This document shows positions 34,753 to 42,126 of a stretch of 64,000 nucleotides of DNA, one piece after another. Origin of the DNA: Streptomyces sp. F63 (GTDB taxonomy: Bacteria; Actinomycetota; Actinomycetes; Streptomycetales; Streptomycetaceae); the NCBI RefSeq assembly GCF_018070345.1, contig NZ_JAGPXX010000001.1:372001-436000 (forward strand), read 5' to 3'. Within the stretch, counting starts at the first letter, position 1. Every line of letters starts with the position of its first letter. The translations under genes were made by a program, and so were the position numbers. The notes beneath the pieces were generated by a model. That model was not told where the DNA came from and did not search any database. It saw only the letters and a list, made by a program, of their open reading frames with translations.

Positions 34753-36234
34753 ATGACCCAGCCGGACACGGAAGACGCCTGGGCGCCGGACGTCCGCCCG
34801 GGGGACCGGCTGCCCGCGTCGCGACCCGCCCACCGGGGTGAGCGCGGCCGCCCCGACCAGCACGACCGCGGCCGGGAGGACCCCTGGTCCGGGCCGGGCG
34901 GAGGCTCCGGCTTCGAGCGGGTGCCGCCCCAGGATCTGGACGCCGAGCAGTCCGTCCTCGGCGGCATGATGCTCTCGAAGGACGCCATCGCCGATGTGGT
35001 GGAGGTCCTCAAGGGCAGCGATTTCTACCGCCCCGCGCACGAGACGGTCTACCAGGCCGTCCTCGACCTCTACGCCAAGGGCGAGCCGGCCGACCCGATC
35101 ACCGTCGCCGCCGAACTGACCCGGCGCGGCGAGATCACGCGGGTCGGTGGAGCCTCGTATCTCCACACCCTCGTCCAGTCGGTTCCCACGGCCGCCAACG
35201 CCGAGTACTACGCCGAGATCGTCCATGAGCGCGCGGTGCTCCGCCGGCTCGTCGAGGCGGGCACCCGCATCACGCAAATGGGATACGCCGCCGACGGCGA
35301 TGTCGACGAGATCGTCAACAATGCCCAGGCGGAGATCTACGCCGTCACCGAGCAGCGCACCAGCGAGGACTACCTCCCCCTCGGCGACATCATGGAGGGC
35401 GCGCTCGACGAGATCGAGGCGATCGGCTCCCGCAGCGGCCAGATGTCCGGAGTGCCGACCGGTTTCACCGACCTCGACTCACTCACCAACGGGCTCCACC
35501 CGGGCCAGATGATCGTGATCGCGGCCCGCCCGGCGATGGGCAAGTCGACCCTGGCCCTGGACTTCGCCCGGGCCTGCTCGATCAAGAACAACATGCCGAG
35601 CGTCATCTTCTCCCTGGAGATGGGCCGCAACGAGATCGCCATGCGCCTGCTGTCGGCGGAGGCGCGGGTGGCCCTGCACCACATGCGCTCCGGCAGCATG
35701 ACCGACGAGGACTGGACCCGGCTCGCCCGCCGGATGCCCGACGTCTCCCAGGCCCCCCTCTACATCGACGACTCCCCGAATCTCTCCATGATGGAGATCC
35801 GCGCCAAGTGCCGGCGGCTGAAGCAACGGAACGACCTGCAACTGGTCGTGATCGACTACCTCCAGCTGATGCAGTCCGGCGGGGCGCGGCGGCCCGAGAG
35901 CCGCCAGCAGGAGGTCTCGGACATGTCCCGGAACCTGAAGCTGCTCGCCAAGGAGCTGGAAGTCCCGGTCATCGCGCTGTCGCAGCTGAACCGAGGGCCC
36001 GAACAGCGGACCGACAAGAAGCCGATGGTCTCCGACCTCCGCGAGTCCGGCTCCATCGAGCAGGACGCCGACATGGTGATCCTGCTGCACCGCGAGGACG
36101 CCTACGAGAAGGAGTCTCCCCGGGCCGGGGAGGCGGACCTGATCGTGGCCAAGCACCGCAACGGACCGACGGCCACCATCACCGTCGCCTTCCAGGGCCA
36201 CTACTCCCGCTTCGTCGACATGGCACAGACCTGA
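34753..36234 (+). CDS. dnaB: Replicative DNA helicase DnaB
   Basis: DnaB is the hexameric 5'-3' helicase at the replication fork. The 493-residue protein has a ~55-residue disordered N-terminal extension, then the DnaB N-terminal domain (RVPPQDLDAEQSVLGGMMLS). The RecA-like helicase follows: PTGFTDLDSLTNGLHPGQMI, Walker A ARPAMGKST (near 258), Walker B VVIDYLQLM, and SQLNRGPEQR with the arginine finger region SDLRESGSIEQDADMV. No intein interrupts it, unlike in some mycobacteria. It lies downstream of a cluster of DnaA boxes. Confidence 0.98.
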   Translation: MTQPDTEDAWAPDVRPGDRLPASRPAHRGERGRPDQHDRGREDPWSGPGGGSGFERVPPQDLDAEQSVLGGMMLSKDAIADVVEVLKGSDFYRPAHETVYQAVLDLYAKGEPADPITVAAELTRRGEITRVGGASYLHTLVQSVPTAANAEYYAEIVHERAVLRRLVEAGTRITQMGYAADGDVDEIVNNAQAEIYAVTEQRTSEDYLPLGDIMEGALDEIEAIGSRSGQMSGVPTGFTDLDSLTNGLHPGQMIVIAARPAMGKSTLALDFARACSIKNNMPSVIFSLEMGRNEIAMRLLSAEARVALHHMRSGSMTDEDWTRLARRMPDVSQAPLYIDDSPNLSMMEIRAKCRRLKQRNDLQLVVIDYLQLMQSGGARRPESRQQEVSDMSRNLKLLAKELEVPVIALSQLNRGPEQRTDKKPMVSDLRESGSIEQDADMVILLHREDAYEKESPRAGEADLIVAKHRNGPTATITVAFQGHYSRFVDMAQT

Positions 36235-36256
36235 TCCGGCCTGCTTGAGTTGGCCC

Positions 36257-37651
36257 ATGACTGCATCCTTCGAAGATCTGCTGCCGGAAACGGCCCGCGC
36301 GCTGTACCACCGGATCGCCGTGGCCCAGTCCGAGGGCCGGGCACCGTCCCTGGTGGGGGCCGTGGTGCGCGGCGGTCGCACCGTCTGGAGCGGAGGGCGC
36401 GGTTCGGCGGCGGACGGGACCCCGGGGGACGGAACGCAGTACCGCGTCGGTTCCATCACCAAGGTCTTCACCGCGGTGCTGGTGCTCCGGTTGCGGGAGG
36501 AGGGCTTCATCGGGCTCGACGATCCGCTGGAGAAGCATCTGCCGGGCACCGGTGTGGGGCAGGTGACCATTGCCCAACTGCTGTCCCACAGCGCCGGGCT
36601 GGCAGCCGAGGCGCCGGGACCGTGGTGGGAGCGGACTCCGGGGGAGCTGCGGCCCCGGCTTCCGGATGTGCTGGGAGACCGGCCGGTGGTGCACCCTCCG
36701 GGCCGGGTGCACCACTACTCCAACCCCGGCTACACCCTGCTCGGCTCGCTCGTGGAGAGACTGCGCGGAGAGCCGTGGGAAAAGGTGCTCCTCCAAGAGG
36801 TGCTGGAACCACTGGGGATGACACGCACCGGCGTGCGGCCCAGGGCTCCCCATGCCGACGGCTGGGCAGTGCATCCGTGGGCGGACGTGATGCTGCCCGA
36901 ACCGGCCGAGGACCTCGGCATCATGGCTCCCGCCGGTCAGCTGTGGTCCACGACCGCGGACCTGGGCCGCTTCGCGGCCTTCCTCATGCACGGTGACGCA
37001 CGCGTACTCGGCCCGGAGACGGTGGCCGAGATGCGCCGTCCCGCCACGGTCCCCGTACCCGGGGGCTGGGACGCGGGATACGGGCTGGGCTTGCAGCTGT
37101 TCCGCCGGAACGGGCGTGCATTCTGCGGCCACACGGGTTCGCTTCCGGGTTATCTGGCGACGCTGTGGATCAGCGCGGAGGACGATGTCGCCGCTCTGGT
37201 GCTCGCCAACGTCACCTCCGGCCCCGCGGTCGGCCAGGCGGCGGCAGATCTGGTGGAGATCGTGGCGGAACGCGAGCCGCGTATCCCGGAGCCGTGGCGA
37301 CCGCTGCCCGAGGCCGGGCCGGATCTGCTGGAACTCACCGGCCCGTGGTATTGGGGGCCCACCCCCTTTGCGCTCCGGCTGCTTTCCGGCGGAGCCCTGG
37401 AACTCACCGCGCTCACCGGCGTGGGCCGCACCTCGCGGTTTCGGGCCGCCCAGGACGGCACCTGGACCGGCCTGGACGGCTACTACCTCGGCGAGACGTT
37501 GCGCGCCGTCCGCCGGCCGGACGGTTCCCTCAGCCATCTGGACCTGGGCAGCTTCGTTTTCACGCGTGAGCCCTACGACCCTTCGTCGCCGGTGCCGGGC
37601 GGAGTGGACCGGGACGGCTGGCGGCCGGCCGTCCCCGGCCCGAGGGAGTGA
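36257..37651 (+). CDS. Serine beta-lactamase-family hydrolase
   Basis: A 464-residue protein of the class C beta-lactamase/D-aminopeptidase family. The catalytic SxxK is in VGSITKVF (near residue 74), the YxN motif is YSNPGY (near 155) and the KTG equivalent is CGHTGSLPG (near 294). There is no obvious signal peptide, so it is probably cytoplasmic and acts on an ester, amide or peptide rather than on beta-lactam drugs. A C-terminal beta domain (about 350-450) resembles those of D-amino acid esterases. The ATG at 36257 follows dnaB by 22 bases; a TTG at 36245 is less likely. Confidence 0.85.
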   Translation: MTASFEDLLPETARALYHRIAVAQSEGRAPSLVGAVVRGGRTVWSGGRGSAADGTPGDGTQYRVGSITKVFTAVLVLRLREEGFIGLDDPLEKHLPGTGVGQVTIAQLLSHSAGLAAEAPGPWWERTPGELRPRLPDVLGDRPVVHPPGRVHHYSNPGYTLLGSLVERLRGEPWEKVLLQEVLEPLGMTRTGVRPRAPHADGWAVHPWADVMLPEPAEDLGIMAPAGQLWSTTADLGRFAAFLMHGDARVLGPETVAEMRRPATVPVPGGWDAGYGLGLQLFRRNGRAFCGHTGSLPGYLATLWISAEDDVAALVLANVTSGPAVGQAAADLVEIVAEREPRIPEPWRPLPEAGPDLLELTGPWYWGPTPFALRLLSGGALELTALTGVGRTSRFRAAQDGTWTGLDGYYLGETLRAVRRPDGSLSHLDLGSFVFTREPYDPSSPVPGGVDRDGWRPAVPGPRE

Positions 37652-37678
37652 TCCCCCGAAACCGGGGACGTAAAAGAC

Positions 37679-38131
37679 TCAGAGGGACAGCTTGAAGCCG
37701 ACGTGAGAGCCGGTGAAACCCAGCTTCTCGTAGAAGCGGTGAGCGTCGGTGCGGGTGGCGTCCGAGGTGAGCTGCACCAGCGCGCACCCCCGGCGGCGGG
37801 ACTCGTCGACGGCCCACTCGATGAGGCGGGCGCCGAGCCCGCTGCCGCGCTCGTCGGCGTGAATCCGTACGGCCTCGATCAGTGCGCGGGTGGCTCCCCC
37901 GCGGGAAAGCCCAGGGATGATCGTGAGTTGCAGGGTGCCGACCGGCCGGCCGTCCCGTACGGCCACCATGAGGTACTGGTTGGGGTCGGCCGTGAGCAGG
38001 TCGAGCGCGGTGCGGTACGGAGTCAGGTCGTCCGGGGACTCACGCCGGGCGCCGAGCGGGTCATCGGCCAGCATGGCGACGATGGGAGCCAGGTCGCCCG
38101 GGCCGGCCGGGCGGATTACGAGGGTGTTCAT
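37679..38131 (-). CDS. GNAT family N-acetyltransferase
   Basis: A 150-residue acetyltransferase with VIRPAGPGDLAPIVAML at the N terminus, motif A RIHADERGSGLGARLIEWAV (near 90) and motif B HRFYEKLGFTGSHVGFKL at the end. The fold resembles small-molecule acetyltransferases of the PA4794/YhbS sort, but the substrate is not identifiable. It is convergent with the beta-lactamase-like gene. Two parS sites lie 47-92 bases upstream of its start. Confidence 0.88.
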   Translation of the reverse strand: MNTLVIRPAGPGDLAPIVAMLADDPLGARRESPDDLTPYRTALDLLTADPNQYLMVAVRDGRPVGTLQLTIIPGLSRGGATRALIEAVRIHADERGSGLGARLIEWAVDESRRRGCALVQLTSDATRTDAHRFYEKLGFTGSHVGFKLSL

Positions 38132-38177
38132 GGTTGCGAGTCCAAGAAAAGTGGGGTCGAATCGGTGGACTGGACCC

Positions 38178-38191
38178 GTTTCACGTGAAAC
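38178..38191. promoter_or_regulatory. parS site 8 (upstream of the GNAT gene)
   Basis: Perfect GTTTCACGTGAAAC extended to 20 bases by CCC/GGG flanks (38175-38194). It is 32 bases from site 9, about three helical turns. Confidence 0.95.
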
Positions 38192-38209
38192 GGGACGACG
38201 GGACCTTCC

Positions 38210-38223
38210 GTTTCACGTGAAAC
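38210..38223. promoter_or_regulatory. parS site 9, within a perfect 26-base palindrome
   Basis: GTTTCACGTGAAAC flanked by CCTTCC and GGAAGG gives a perfect palindrome over 38204-38229. It lies 10 bases past the NUDIX stop, so the RNA hairpin could also end that transcript. Confidence 0.95.
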
Positions 38224-38238
38224 GGAAGGGGGCGCTGT

Positions 38239-38718
38239 TCAGCCCAGATCCGGCGCATGGAGTGCCCGTACACCCTCGATATTGCCGTCCAGGTAGTGCC
38301 TCAGTGACAGTGGCACGATGTCGACAGACGCGAGTCCGACGCGGGTGAACGGAATCCGGACGATGTCGTACTCGCCGCTCGGCTCGTCGACCTCCGGGCC
38401 GTGCCGTCGTGACAGGTCCATCGACTCCAGTCGGCAGAGGAAGAAGTGCTGCACCTTCACTCCGGCCATGCCGTCTTCCGCAGTGTGCTCCACGGTATCG
38501 ACGAAGGCCGGGACCGCATCTGTGATCTTCGCCCCCAGTTCCTCGTCCACCTCCCGGTGAAGGGCGTCGACGACGGTGGCGTCCTCCGGCTCCACTCCGC
38601 CACCGGGCGTGATCCAGTACGGAGGGCGGCCGGGTTTCGTTCGCTTGATCAGGATCATCTGGTCGCCGTCGAGCAGAATGGCGCGGGCGGTGCGCTTGAC
38701 CACCAACCGTTCGGTCAT
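38239..38718 (-). CDS. NUDIX hydrolase
   Basis: A 159-residue NUDIX protein. The NUDIX box GGGVEPEDATVVDALHREVD plus EELGA (about residues 38-62) has all the conserved acidic residues (Gx5Ex7REUxEExGU) that bind Mg2+ and hydrolyse a nucleoside diphosphate linked to some moiety. The substrate is not predictable. The ATG at 38718 (MTERLVVKRTARAILLDGD) fits the family start, but a clear ribosome site is lacking; longer frames add unrelated sequence. The gene ends next to parS site 9. Confidence 0.85.
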   Translation of the reverse strand: MTERLVVKRTARAILLDGDQMILIKRTKPGRPPYWITPGGGVEPEDATVVDALHREVDEELGAKITDAVPAFVDTVEHTAEDGMAGVKVQHFFLCRLESMDLSRRHGPEVDEPSGEYDIVRIPFTRVGLASVDIVPLSLRHYLDGNIEGVRALHAPDLG

Positions 38719-38954
38719 GGGATTGATGTGGCCCAGTGCGGCCGGTTCGAAACACCTGTGGCCGATGCGCGCTGCTTCGGAGGGCCGCAGTCGGACGGGT
38801 CCGAAAACAGGCCGTCGAGTTGCTGAACCGCGGGCGGGAACCCCCGAGGGGTGGACGGCGGTACCTCGCCGGCGGGTTTGTGCTGTCAGGGTGATTGGAC
38901 AATGACTTAACGTCAACTAGCCTTGTGGAAGCGGTTTCTCGCGCGCGGAACCGA

Positions 38955-38993
38955 GGACGGCTCGAACCACGAGGGGGGAGGTTCGAGCCGTCC
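38955..38993 (-). terminator. Terminator of the cystathionine-lyase-like gene
   Basis: A perfect 14-bp stem (38955-38968 with 38980-38993) with an 11-base loop, 16 bases beyond the stop of the minus-strand gene. Confidence 0.85.
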
Positions 38994-39008
38994 GGCCGTT
39001 GTGGCCGG

Positions 39009-40178
39009 TCAGCCGGCTCCCGGCTCCGGTCGGCCCGCGGCCGCCGCCCCGGCCGCCTCGTCCAGAGCACGCAGCACGTCGGCGAGCAGGTCCTCCGTGT
39101 CCTCGACCCCCACCGAGAAACGGATGAAGCCCTCCGGCACGGCGTCCCCGCCCCACCTGCCGCGTCGCTCGGCCGTTGAGCGCACGCCGCCGAAGCTCGT
39201 GGCCTCGTCAACCAGCCGCAAGGCGGCCAGAAAGCGCTCCGCATACGCCCGGTCGGGCAAGGCGAAGGAGACGACGCAGCCGAAGCGCCCGGCGCGCATC
39301 TGCGCCGCGGCGACCGGGTGGGCGGGGTCGTCCGGAAGCCCTGGGTGGCGCAGCCCGGTCACCTCCGGACGTTCGCGCAGAGCCCCGGCCAGCGCGAGGG
39401 CGGTCACCGCCTGCCGGTCGACCCGCAGGTGGAGCGTGGCCAGTGAGCGATGGGCGAGCCAGGCCTCCAGAGGGCCGGTCACGGCACCCGCGGTCTTGCG
39501 CCACTTCCGCACCGTCGCGGCCCGCTCCGGATCACGGCAGCAGACATAGCCCAGCAGCACATCGCCGTGTCCGGTCAGTGCCTTGGTGCCGCTGGCCACG
39601 GAGAAGTCGGCACCCAGGTCGAGAGGGCGCTGACCGAGCGGTGTGGCCAGCGTGTTGTCGACAGCGACCAGCGCACCCGCCGTATGCGCCGCCTCCGCCA
39701 GTCGTCTGATGTCGCAGACGTCCAGGCCGGGGTTGGACGGACTCTCGATCCACAGCAGCTTGGCACCGTCGAGCAGCCCGAGCTGTGCGTCCCCCGCCGT
39801 CGGTGCGGTGCGCACCTCGATGCCATAGGCCTCCAGCCGCTCCCGCACCAGCGGGAGGGCCTGGTAGCCGTCGCTGGGCAGCACCACGGTATCTCCGCTG
39901 CGTACCTGGGACAGCAGTACGGCCGAGACGGCACCCATCCCGGACGGGAAGAGGATGGTCTCGGCCGCGGTACCCGGGGATTCCAGCTCTCCGATGGCTT
40001 CTTCGAGCCGGGTCCAGGTCGGATTCTCGTCGCGGCCGTAGGTGTAGGGGCCGACCGGTTCGCCGGGCAGGTGGTAGTGGGCGGCGAACACCGGCCCGGG
40101 CATGGCCGGTTCGTACGCCACCGGTTCGGGGAGCCCTGCCCGGACGCTGCGGGTTCCGTCTCCGGTCATCTCGTTCAT
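39009..40178 (-). CDS. PLP-dependent trans-sulfuration enzyme (cystathionine gamma-lyase type)
   Basis: A 389-residue fold-type I enzyme of the Cys/Met metabolism family, acting on cystathionine or a related gamma-substituted amino acid. The PLP-binding lysine is in SGTKALTGHGDVLLG (near residue 195). LWIESPSNPGLDVCDI and VAVDNTLATPLGQRPLDLGA are conserved, and YTYGRDENPTWTRLEEAIGE gives the tyrosine and arginine that bind the neighbouring subunit's phosphate. Lyase versus synthase cannot be separated with certainty; no met-cluster neighbours help. The C-terminal 20 residues are Ala/Gly-rich. Confidence 0.9.
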   Translation of the reverse strand: MNEMTGDGTRSVRAGLPEPVAYEPAMPGPVFAAHYHLPGEPVGPYTYGRDENPTWTRLEEAIGELESPGTAAETILFPSGMGAVSAVLLSQVRSGDTVVLPSDGYQALPLVRERLEAYGIEVRTAPTAGDAQLGLLDGAKLLWIESPSNPGLDVCDIRRLAEAAHTAGALVAVDNTLATPLGQRPLDLGADFSVASGTKALTGHGDVLLGYVCCRDPERAATVRKWRKTAGAVTGPLEAWLAHRSLATLHLRVDRQAVTALALAGALRERPEVTGLRHPGLPDDPAHPVAAAQMRAGRFGCVVSFALPDRAYAERFLAALRLVDEATSFGGVRSTAERRGRWGGDAVPEGFIRFSVGVEDTEDLLADVLRALDEAAGAAAAGRPEPGAG

Positions 40179-40211
40179 CCGTCCATCATCGTCAGGCGGC
40201 TTCGTTCCCGG

Positions 40212-40589
40212 TCAGTCACCGTCGGGCAGGACCACGTTCACCGCCCAGGAGACGACGGAAATGATCAGGCCGCCGAGCACGGCGGTCCAGAAGCCCTCGA
40301 CGTGGAAGGGCAGATCGACCTGATCCGCGAGCCAGGAGGTCAGCATCAGCATCAGCGCGTTCACGACCAGGGTGAACAGACCGAGGGTGAGGATGAAGAG
40401 CGGCAGCGACAGCAGCTGTACCACCGGCTTCACCACGATGTTCACCACACCGAAGATCAGCGCGACCAGGAACAGCGCCAGCGTCTTGTCGCCCGTGCTG
40501 TCCCCGGTGAGCGTGATGTCCTTGAGCAGCCAGATGGCCACGGCCAGAGCCGCGGCGTTGGCGAGTGTCTTGACTACGAAGTTCGTCAT
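40212..40589 (-). CDS. Phage holin family 4-like membrane protein (YvlD type)
   Basis: A 125-residue protein with four hydrophobic segments (ALAVAIWLL, ALFLVALIFGVVNIVVKPVV, SLPLFILTLGLFTLVVNALM, WTAVLGGLIISVVSWAVNVV). The NxxxKPxxxxLSLPxxxLTLG motif is characteristic of the YvlD/phage_holin_4_2 family. Despite the name this is a chromosomal housekeeping family of unknown function, not evidence for a prophage. It is 33 bases from the neighbouring PLP-enzyme gene and divergent from the cupin gene. Confidence 0.85.
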   Translation of the reverse strand: MTNFVVKTLANAAALAVAIWLLKDITLTGDSTGDKTLALFLVALIFGVVNIVVKPVVQLLSLPLFILTLGLFTLVVNALMLMLTSWLADQVDLPFHVEGFWTAVLGGLIISVVSWAVNVVLPDGD

Positions 40590-40645
40590 GGTGTGATCGT
40601 CCCAGACGGAACAGGCTGAGCCGAGAGGCGGAGCGAGGGGTGGGT

Positions 40646-40963
40646 ATGAAGGTCTTCCGGCTGGACGAGCTCGACGGGGAACGCGCCGCGAACGAGGGCG
40701 CCTATCTGCAGTTCCTGCGCGAACGGAACATGTCCGCGGGGCTGTACGCGCTCGACGCGGGATCCACCGACCCCCAGCAGCCGCACCGGCAGGACGAGAT
40801 CTACTTCGTCATCACCGGCCGCGGCTCGATCACGGTCGGCACGGAGACCACCACGGTGGCCCGCGGCAGTGTCGTCTACGTACCGGCCGGGGTCCCGCAC
40901 AAGTTCCACCACATCAGCGAGGACCTCCGGGTCATGGTGGTCTTCTCTCCCCCGGAGAGCTGA
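40646..40963 (+). CDS. Small cupin-domain protein
   Basis: A single-domain cupin of 105 residues. Motif 1 is PHRQDEIYFVITGRGSITVG (metal-binding His and Glu), and motif 2 is PAGVPHKFHHISEDLRVMVV (second His). Such proteins can be metal-dependent isomerases, dioxygenases or sensors; none is identifiable here. I chose ATG at 40646, with GAGGGG about 9 bases upstream, over GTG at 40640. Confidence 0.85.
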   Translation: MKVFRLDELDGERAANEGAYLQFLRERNMSAGLYALDAGSTDPQQPHRQDEIYFVITGRGSITVGTETTTVARGSVVYVPAGVPHKFHHISEDLRVMVVFSPPES

Positions 40964-41104
40964 CCGGCCGCGCGCCCGCGGACCCCGTAGGGGACGGGTC
41001 AGGGAAGGACGGGGGCAGCGGCCCCTCCGCCGCGCCTCGGGCGCGTCTAGCATCGGAAGCGGCCGGAGGTCCCGGCTCCGTGATCGGGAGGCAGGGGAAC
41101 GACA

Positions 41105-41332
41105 GTGGCGGTCAAGGAGATCTTCGAAGGTCTGCCGTGGTGGGTGAAGTGGGTGGCCGTTCCGGTCCTGGCGCTCATCGTGTTCGGCGGCCTGATCGCG
41201 AATGTGGTCGGTTTCGTCATCGGACTGCTGTTCAAGGTCCTGGTGTTCGCCGCCCTGGTGGCCGGACTGGTCTACGTGGTGAGGAAATTCAGCACGTCGT
41301 CAGGGGACGGATCCTCGCGCGGCGACTGGTGA
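41105..41332 (+). CDS. Small membrane protein (DUF5326-like)
   Basis: A 75-residue protein with two adjacent hydrophobic segments (WVAVPVLALIVFGGLIANVV and FVIGLLFKVLVFAALVAGLV) between a short charged N terminus (MAVKEIFEGLPWW) and the tail RKFSTSSGDGSSRGDW. Its position just before ssgA is conserved in Streptomyces. Function is unknown. It uses a GTG start and is followed by a very strong hairpin. Confidence 0.8.
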   Translation: MAVKEIFEGLPWWVKWVAVPVLALIVFGGLIANVVGFVIGLLFKVLVFAALVAGLVYVVRKFSTSSGDGSSRGDW

Positions 41333-41379
41333 GTCCCCGCCCCGGGCGGTTTCCACCGCACGGTTGTCCGTGTCCTCAC

Positions 41380-41423
41380 CCGCGGTGTGTGCCCCGGCCG
41401 ACGAGCCGGGGCACACACCGCGG
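41380..41423 (+). terminator. 19-bp hairpin after the DUF5326-like gene
   Basis: A perfect 19-bp inverted repeat (41380-41398 with 41405-41423), loop CGACGA. It is the longest perfect stem I saw in the window and lies 47 bases past the stop. Confidence 0.85.
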
Positions 41424-41457
41424 TGCGGTCTCCCGCCGTCTTTCTCCGCCTCACACC

Positions 41458-41580
41458 ATGGCGGTCAGCAACTCCTTGCTCCGAAACGGCTACGCTGCGC
41501 ACTGGGCGGACTTCCCTGTGGCCCCGCCCGCACCTGAAGTACCCGAACCACCACTCCTAGCGGTCCCGCCAGAGCGTTGA
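41458..41580 (+). CDS. Possible 40-residue small protein upstream of ssgA
   Basis: An ATG frame encoding MAVSNSLLRNGYAAHWADFP and a Pro-rich tail ending PPER. It has no convincing ribosome site, and I recognise no family. It may be a real short peptide, the remnant of a deleted gene, or chance. I list it only because it fills an otherwise empty regulatory region. Confidence 0.25.
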   Translation: MAVSNSLLRNGYAAHWADFPVAPPAPEVPEPPLLAVPPER

Positions 41581-41649
41581 GCACCATGACGTCAGGAGGG
41601 CCGCGGAGGCTCCAGGACAGGCCACCCGAGCGACACGGGGCAGTGGACC

Positions 41650-42087
41650 ATGCGCGACACGATTCAGGCAGAGCTGATGATGAGCTTCCTCGTCTCCGAG
41701 GAGCTCTCCTTCCGCATTCCGGTGGAGCTGGAGTACGAGCCGGCCGACCCCTTCGCGGTCCGCTTCACCTTCCATCTGCCCGGCGACGCACCGGTGACCT
41801 GGGCATTCGCCCGCGATCTGCTGCTGGACGGGCTCAGCGCGCCTACTGGTGACGGGGACGTGCACATCGCTCCCGCCACCCCCGGTGTGCTGTCCGACGT
41901 CTTCATCCGGCTTCAGGTCGGCGAGGACCGTGCCACCTTCCGGGCGGGCGCGGCCCCGCTGGTCGCCTTCCTCGACCGGACCGACCGCATCGTCCCCATG
42001 GGGCAGGAGCAGTCCGCCGGAGACTTCGACGACCGGCTGGCGGAGACACTCGACCGCATCCTCTCCCAGGCCCGCAACGCGGGCTGA
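41650..42087 (+). CDS. ssgA: Sporulation-specific cell division protein SsgA
   Basis: SsgA activates sporulation-specific cell division in Streptomyces, acting with SsgB to position FtsZ, and also affects hyphal branching. The 145-residue product matches SsgA rather than other SALPs: MSFLVSEELSFRIPVELEYE, then FTFHLPGDAPVTWAFARDLL, GDGDVHIAP and FLDRTDRIVPMGQE. The ATG at 41650 gives an N-terminal MRDTIQAELM extension as in S. griseus SsgA; the ATG pair at 41677/41680 is an alternative. Its usual regulator gene ssgR is not adjacent here. Confidence 0.93.
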   Translation: MRDTIQAELMMSFLVSEELSFRIPVELEYEPADPFAVRFTFHLPGDAPVTWAFARDLLLDGLSAPTGDGDVHIAPATPGVLSDVFIRLQVGEDRATFRAGAAPLVAFLDRTDRIVPMGQEQSAGDFDDRLAETLDRILSQARNAG

Positions 42088-42126
42088 GCGGCCGGCTGCC
42101 ACGGAAGGCGACCCGGGCCGGTCCGC

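Larger units (their letters stand above)
41333..41649. other. Region between the DUF5326-like gene and ssgA
   Basis: This 317-base region contains the strong hairpin at 41380-41423, a possible 40-codon frame at 41458-41580, and presumably the ssgA promoter. There is no room for the IclR-type regulator gene ssgR that stands directly upstream of ssgA in S. coelicolor. Confidence 0.65.

Noticed and set aside
38955..38993. tRNA-like GGTTCGAGCC arm
   Set aside because: The T-loop-like sequence is one half of a perfect 14-bp hairpin with an 11-base loop. There is no anticodon or acceptor stem, so it is a terminator.
40212..40589. Prophage remnant suggested by a holin-family protein
   Set aside because: This family is a common chromosomal membrane protein. 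No integrase, att site or other phage gene is near.
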